The position numbers and the translations under genes were made by a program. Below the pieces are notes generated by a model. It was not told the origin of the DNA. It did no database searches and saw only the letters and a program-made list of their open reading frames with translations. Below, one piece after another: positions 62,166-64,000 of a stretch of 64,000 nt of DNA. Within the stretch, counting starts at the first letter, position 1. Each line of letters opens with the position of its first letter. This DNA is from JADJWR01 sp963847675 (GTDB lineage: Bacteria > Pseudomonadota > Gammaproteobacteria > Burkholderiales > Burkholderiaceae_F), in contig CAWKAP010000002.1 of assembly GCA_963847675.1 (NCBI GenBank), positions 62,001 to 126,000 on the forward strand, in the 5' to 3' direction.

Positions 62166-62168
62166 GAT

Positions 62169-62233
62169 CTCTTTAGCGGAGATGCCGCAGTGTTCCGCGA
62201 CGCGCCCGCAAGCGGATCAACAAATCAGCGCAC
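62169..62233 (-). promoter_or_regulatory. SAM-II riboswitch in the metX leader
   Basis: Minus strand GCGCTGATTTG opens the aptamer right at the expected transcription start. P1 pairs 62228-62233 with 62200-62205 (including two wobbles). The loop ends CTTGCGG, and its GCGG (62206-62209) can pair with CCGC (62176-62179) of the 3' tail CCGCTAAAG. UGAUUU, CUUGC-G and GCUAAA in this order are the SAM-II signature. SAM binding is expected to favour termination at 62105-62138 and so turn metX off when SAM is plentiful. Confidence 0.82.
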
Positions 62234-62237
62234 GCGG

Positions 62238-62266
62238 ACAGTAGCCAGCGCAGCCGGCGCTGTCAA
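62238..62266 (-). promoter_or_regulatory. Sigma-70 promoter of metX
   Basis: Minus strand TTGACA at 62261-62266 and TACTGT at 62238-62243 with an exact 17-nt spacer. The start would fall at about 62231, at the 5' edge of the SAM-II aptamer. Confidence 0.85.
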
Positions 62267-62448
62267 ACCACTTCTCGTTCCAGGAGCGCAACGATCCGTC
62301 GATCGAGAAGTTGGCCATCGTCGGCGCAGCGCAGTTCAAGGACGACGTGCTGATGTTCGTGGGCAAGGGCTGGCGCCCGTTTCCGATCGAGTACTTCATG
62401 CCCGGCGAGGCGGCATTGGCGCAGGCGTGGCTCGAGTTGCCGGCCTGA
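62245..62448 (+). pseudogene. C-terminal remnant of a SpoIIAA/STAS-like protein
   Basis: On the plus strand an open frame without a plausible start reads SFQERNDPSIEKLAIVGAAQ and then FKDDVLMFVGKGWRPFPIEYF, ending MPGEAALAQAWLELPA and a stop at 62446-62448. The IEKLAIVG, then IEYFMPGEAALAQAWL, pattern resembles the C-terminal half of SpoIIAA-like (STAS/SEC14) proteins, where VAIVGD and VRYFxxxELxxAxAWL are typical. The N-terminal half is missing; instead the opposite strand of its 5' side carries the metX promoter. This looks like a decayed or truncated gene. Confidence 0.5.
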
Positions 62449-62685
62449 GGCAAACGCCGGGGGCGACTGACGCCCGCGCATTCCCGACCGAGAGTGTCCA
62501 GCGGACGGTAGCGACGGGCTTGTAGCATTTGGTCCGGGATTCCGGCTGCGCCGGCAGAGGGCAGCCAGCCCGCCAAGGGAGAAAGCGAATGGCATCTGGA
62601 TTGAACCCCCGTGGGTCGCGTGATGCGCAAATCGATGCAGGCACTGTGAGCCAAATCTCGATCGCCGCGCGGAGAAGGTCTCTCG
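62449..62685 (+). other. Region between the remnant and the lipoprotein gene
   Basis: About 240 nt without a credible gene. It includes GGGAGAAAGCGAATG near 62577 with a short frame of poor coding quality, and the GGAGAAGG ribosome binding site of the lipoprotein at 62671-62678. Confidence 0.4.
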
Positions 62686-63030
62686 TTGAAGCGTTCGATC
62701 GCGGGCTGCGGCGTCGCAGCCACGGCGTTGCTCGTCGGCTGCGTCGTCTACGAGCCGGTGCCCGCCGCGTACAGCCGACCGTCGGGCTTCGATCGATCGT
62801 GGAACGCAGCCGTCGCGGCGATGCGTGAACAGGGGGTCGCGATTGCCCAGGAGGATCGCGGCACCGGCGTCGTCCGCGGCACCCGCGGCGGCATCAATGT
62901 GACCGGCACGGTGCGCACGCAGGCCGACGGCAGCGTGCGCGTGCAGTTCGATACCAGCGGCGCGACCGGCAGCGATCCGACGCTGATCGACCGGATCACG
63001 CGCAGCTACCAGTCCTACATGGGCCGGTGA
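62686..63030 (+). CDS. Small lipoprotein of unknown function
   Basis: A 114-residue protein. TTG at 62686 is supported by GGAGAAGG seven nt upstream and gives a signal peptide MKRSIAGCGVAATALLVGC with a lipobox LVGC. The mature part has SWNAAVAAMREQGVAIAQED and TGVVRGTRGGINVTGTVRTQ, a beta-rich pattern seen in small DUF3568-like or YajG-like lipoproteins; I cannot assign a specific family. A CCGCGC/GCGCGG hairpin follows between it and the convergent TPR gene. Confidence 0.7.
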   Translation: MKRSIAGCGVAATALLVGCVVYEPVPAAYSRPSGFDRSWNAAVAAMREQGVAIAQEDRGTGVVRGTRGGINVTGTVRTQADGSVRVQFDTSGATGSDPTLIDRITRSYQSYMGR

Positions 63031-63106
63031 GTCGCGCGTTGGCCTGATCCGATTCACCCGTTCGCCGGCCTGGGCCGGCGGCCCGCCGCGCGAAGCGCGG
63101 CAGCGC

Positions 63107-64000
63107 TCAGCGCCCTTTCGCTGCGACGCCGAGCTCGCGCGCAAGCGCCTGTGCGTCGGGATCTTCGGGGTGCGCCGCGAGCAGCCGCTGCGCCGTCGAG
63201 CGCGCCTGCGCTCGTTGGCCGGCGTCGCGCTGGATGGCCGCCAGCGCGACCAGCACGTCGCGATCGGACGGCCACTGCTGAAGCGATCGCTGCAGCGCGC
63301 GCAGCGCCTCGGCACGACGGCCCAGCGAGTTCAGCGCAACGGCGCGCACGTACGCGTACCGTGCGTTGTCCGGCGCCAGACGCACCGCGCGCTCGAGTTC
63401 ACCGAGCCCCCGTTCGGGCTCCTTGAGCCGCACCAGCGCCAGGCCGAGCGCGTAGTGCAGCTCGGCGTTCTTCGGCGCCTGCGCGACGCCGCGCTCGAGC
63501 GCCGTTACCGCCTCCGCGTCGCGCCCCTGCACGCGCAGCGCGTCCGCGGCGTTCACGTAGGCCGGGACGTATCCCGCGTCGAGCGACAGCGCGCCGGCAA
63601 ATTCGCCGGCCGCGGCGTCGAACCGGCCCAAGTCCGCGTAGAACTGCCCGAGCGCGACCCGTGCTTCCGGGCGGTCCGCGTTGTACTTCTGGGTCGCAAC
63701 GAACTCGTCGGCGGCCCTCGCCCACGCTGCGCCTTGCTGCGGCGACAGCTGCCGCTGCACGCCGGCAAGCACGCGCGCCGCCTCGACCCGAACCGCACGC
63801 AAGGGGTCCGCCAGCAGCGTGCCGACGGCGCGAAGCCTTTCGGCCGGCGCCAGCGTCTCGGCCGCCCGCGCCGCAGCGAGGCGAACGAGCGGCTGCACAT
63901 CGGCAGCCGCATGCGAGACCGCTGCGGCGTCTGCCGCGCCGGCCGCGCTCGAACGAACCAGCGCCGAGGCGCGCGCGATCGGCGCCACGTCGGCGTCTTC
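63107..64000 (-). CDS. HEAT/TPR-repeat protein, C-terminal part (runs off window)
   Basis: Partial gene entering from beyond 64000; the frame is open to the edge, so the real start is outside. The first visible part has HEAT-like repeats (VQPLVRLAAARAAETLAPAER and ADPLRAVRVEAARVLAG). Five or so TPR units follow (GRFDAAAGEFAGALSLDAGY, GRDAEAVTALERGVAQAPKN, EPERGLGELERAVRLAPDNA, GRRAEALRALQRSLQQWPSD). Ends ELGVAAKGR. In betaproteobacteria this architecture is often the C-terminal half of multihaem cytochrome c proteins, but no CXXCH is visible in this part, so that is only a possibility. Confidence 0.8.
   Translation of the reverse strand, partial: EDADVAPIARASALVRSSAAGAADAAAVSHAAADVQPLVRLAAARAAETLAPAERLRAVGTLLADPLRAVRVEAARVLAGVQRQLSPQQGAAWARAADEFVATQKYNADRPEARVALGQFYADLGRFDAAAGEFAGALSLDAGYVPAYVNAADALRVQGRDAEAVTALERGVAQAPKNAELHYALGLALVRLKEPERGLGELERAVRLAPDNARYAYVRAVALNSLGRRAEALRALQRSLQQWPSDRDVLVALAAIQRDAGQRAQARSTAQRLLAAHPEDPDAQALARELGVAAKGR

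Overview
The window is chromosomal DNA from a high-G+C betaproteobacterium, most likely in or near Burkholderiales. The evidence is the gene order (metK, two lpxL paralogues, dapF, DUF484, xerC; hslV-hslU; the rod-shape cluster mreB-mreC-mreD-mrdA-rodA-rlpA; metX-metW), the cysteine-poor DksA and the very high GC at third codon positions. Genus cannot be named from this stretch. It is almost entirely core genome. I see no transposase, phage gene, CRISPR array, rRNA or tRNA.

Layout. 1-1850 (minus): the 5' end of ahcY and metK, each behind a structured leader RNA. 1910-13273 (plus): two lipid A acyltransferase-like genes, dapF, DUF484, xerC, an rRNA methyltransferase, a CobW GTPase, dksA, a frameshifted two-STAS gene, hslV and hslU. 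A small metal-binding HMA protein gene (minus) precedes argB, a HAD nucleotidase, sppA and slmA (plus). 18123-23110 (minus): dsbB, moeB-like, ctpA, envC and gpmA. 23181-26130 (plus): rhodanese, grxC, secB, gpsA and a LOG-family gene. 26158-29148 (minus): trmL, a SPOR protein, coaX and birA. 29307-35300 (plus): VanZ-like protein, 2Fe-2S protein, a frameshifted hydrolase, an unknown gene, a frameshifted D-amino acid transaminase, ybeD, lipB, lipA and a small membrane protein. 35327-40381 (minus): large M48 protease, lemA, dolP-like, yraN and lpoA-like. rsmI diverges from these. 41343-51138 (minus): M20 peptidase, CNNM/CBS protein and the rod-shape cluster. 51359-54572 (plus): gatCAB. 54586-57185 (minus): DUF4382 lipoprotein, DUF4124 protein and pyrE. 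57283-59713 (plus): exoA and ampG. 59692-62090 (minus): cupin, metW and metX. The window ends with a gene remnant, a small lipoprotein and a partial TPR protein.

How the genes work together. The strongest theme is control of the methionine/SAM cycle by RNA. ahcY has an SAH riboswitch. metX has a consensus promoter, a SAM-II riboswitch and an intrinsic terminator. The metK leader folds into the same pseudoknot layout as the metX leader, with compensating base changes and an extra hairpin, so I read it as a SAM-II-type element acting on translation. A second theme is the cell envelope: LpxL, DapF, EnvC, CtpA, LpoA-like, DolP-like, RlpA, PBP2, RodA, MreBCD, AmpG, DsbB and SecB. Lipoate (ybeD-lipB-lipA) and cofactor (coaX-birA) genes form compact operons.

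Three conserved genes (near 10120, 31134 and 32948) are each broken by what looks like one extra nucleotide. Assembly indels are the simplest explanation, but real decay or frameshifting is not excluded.
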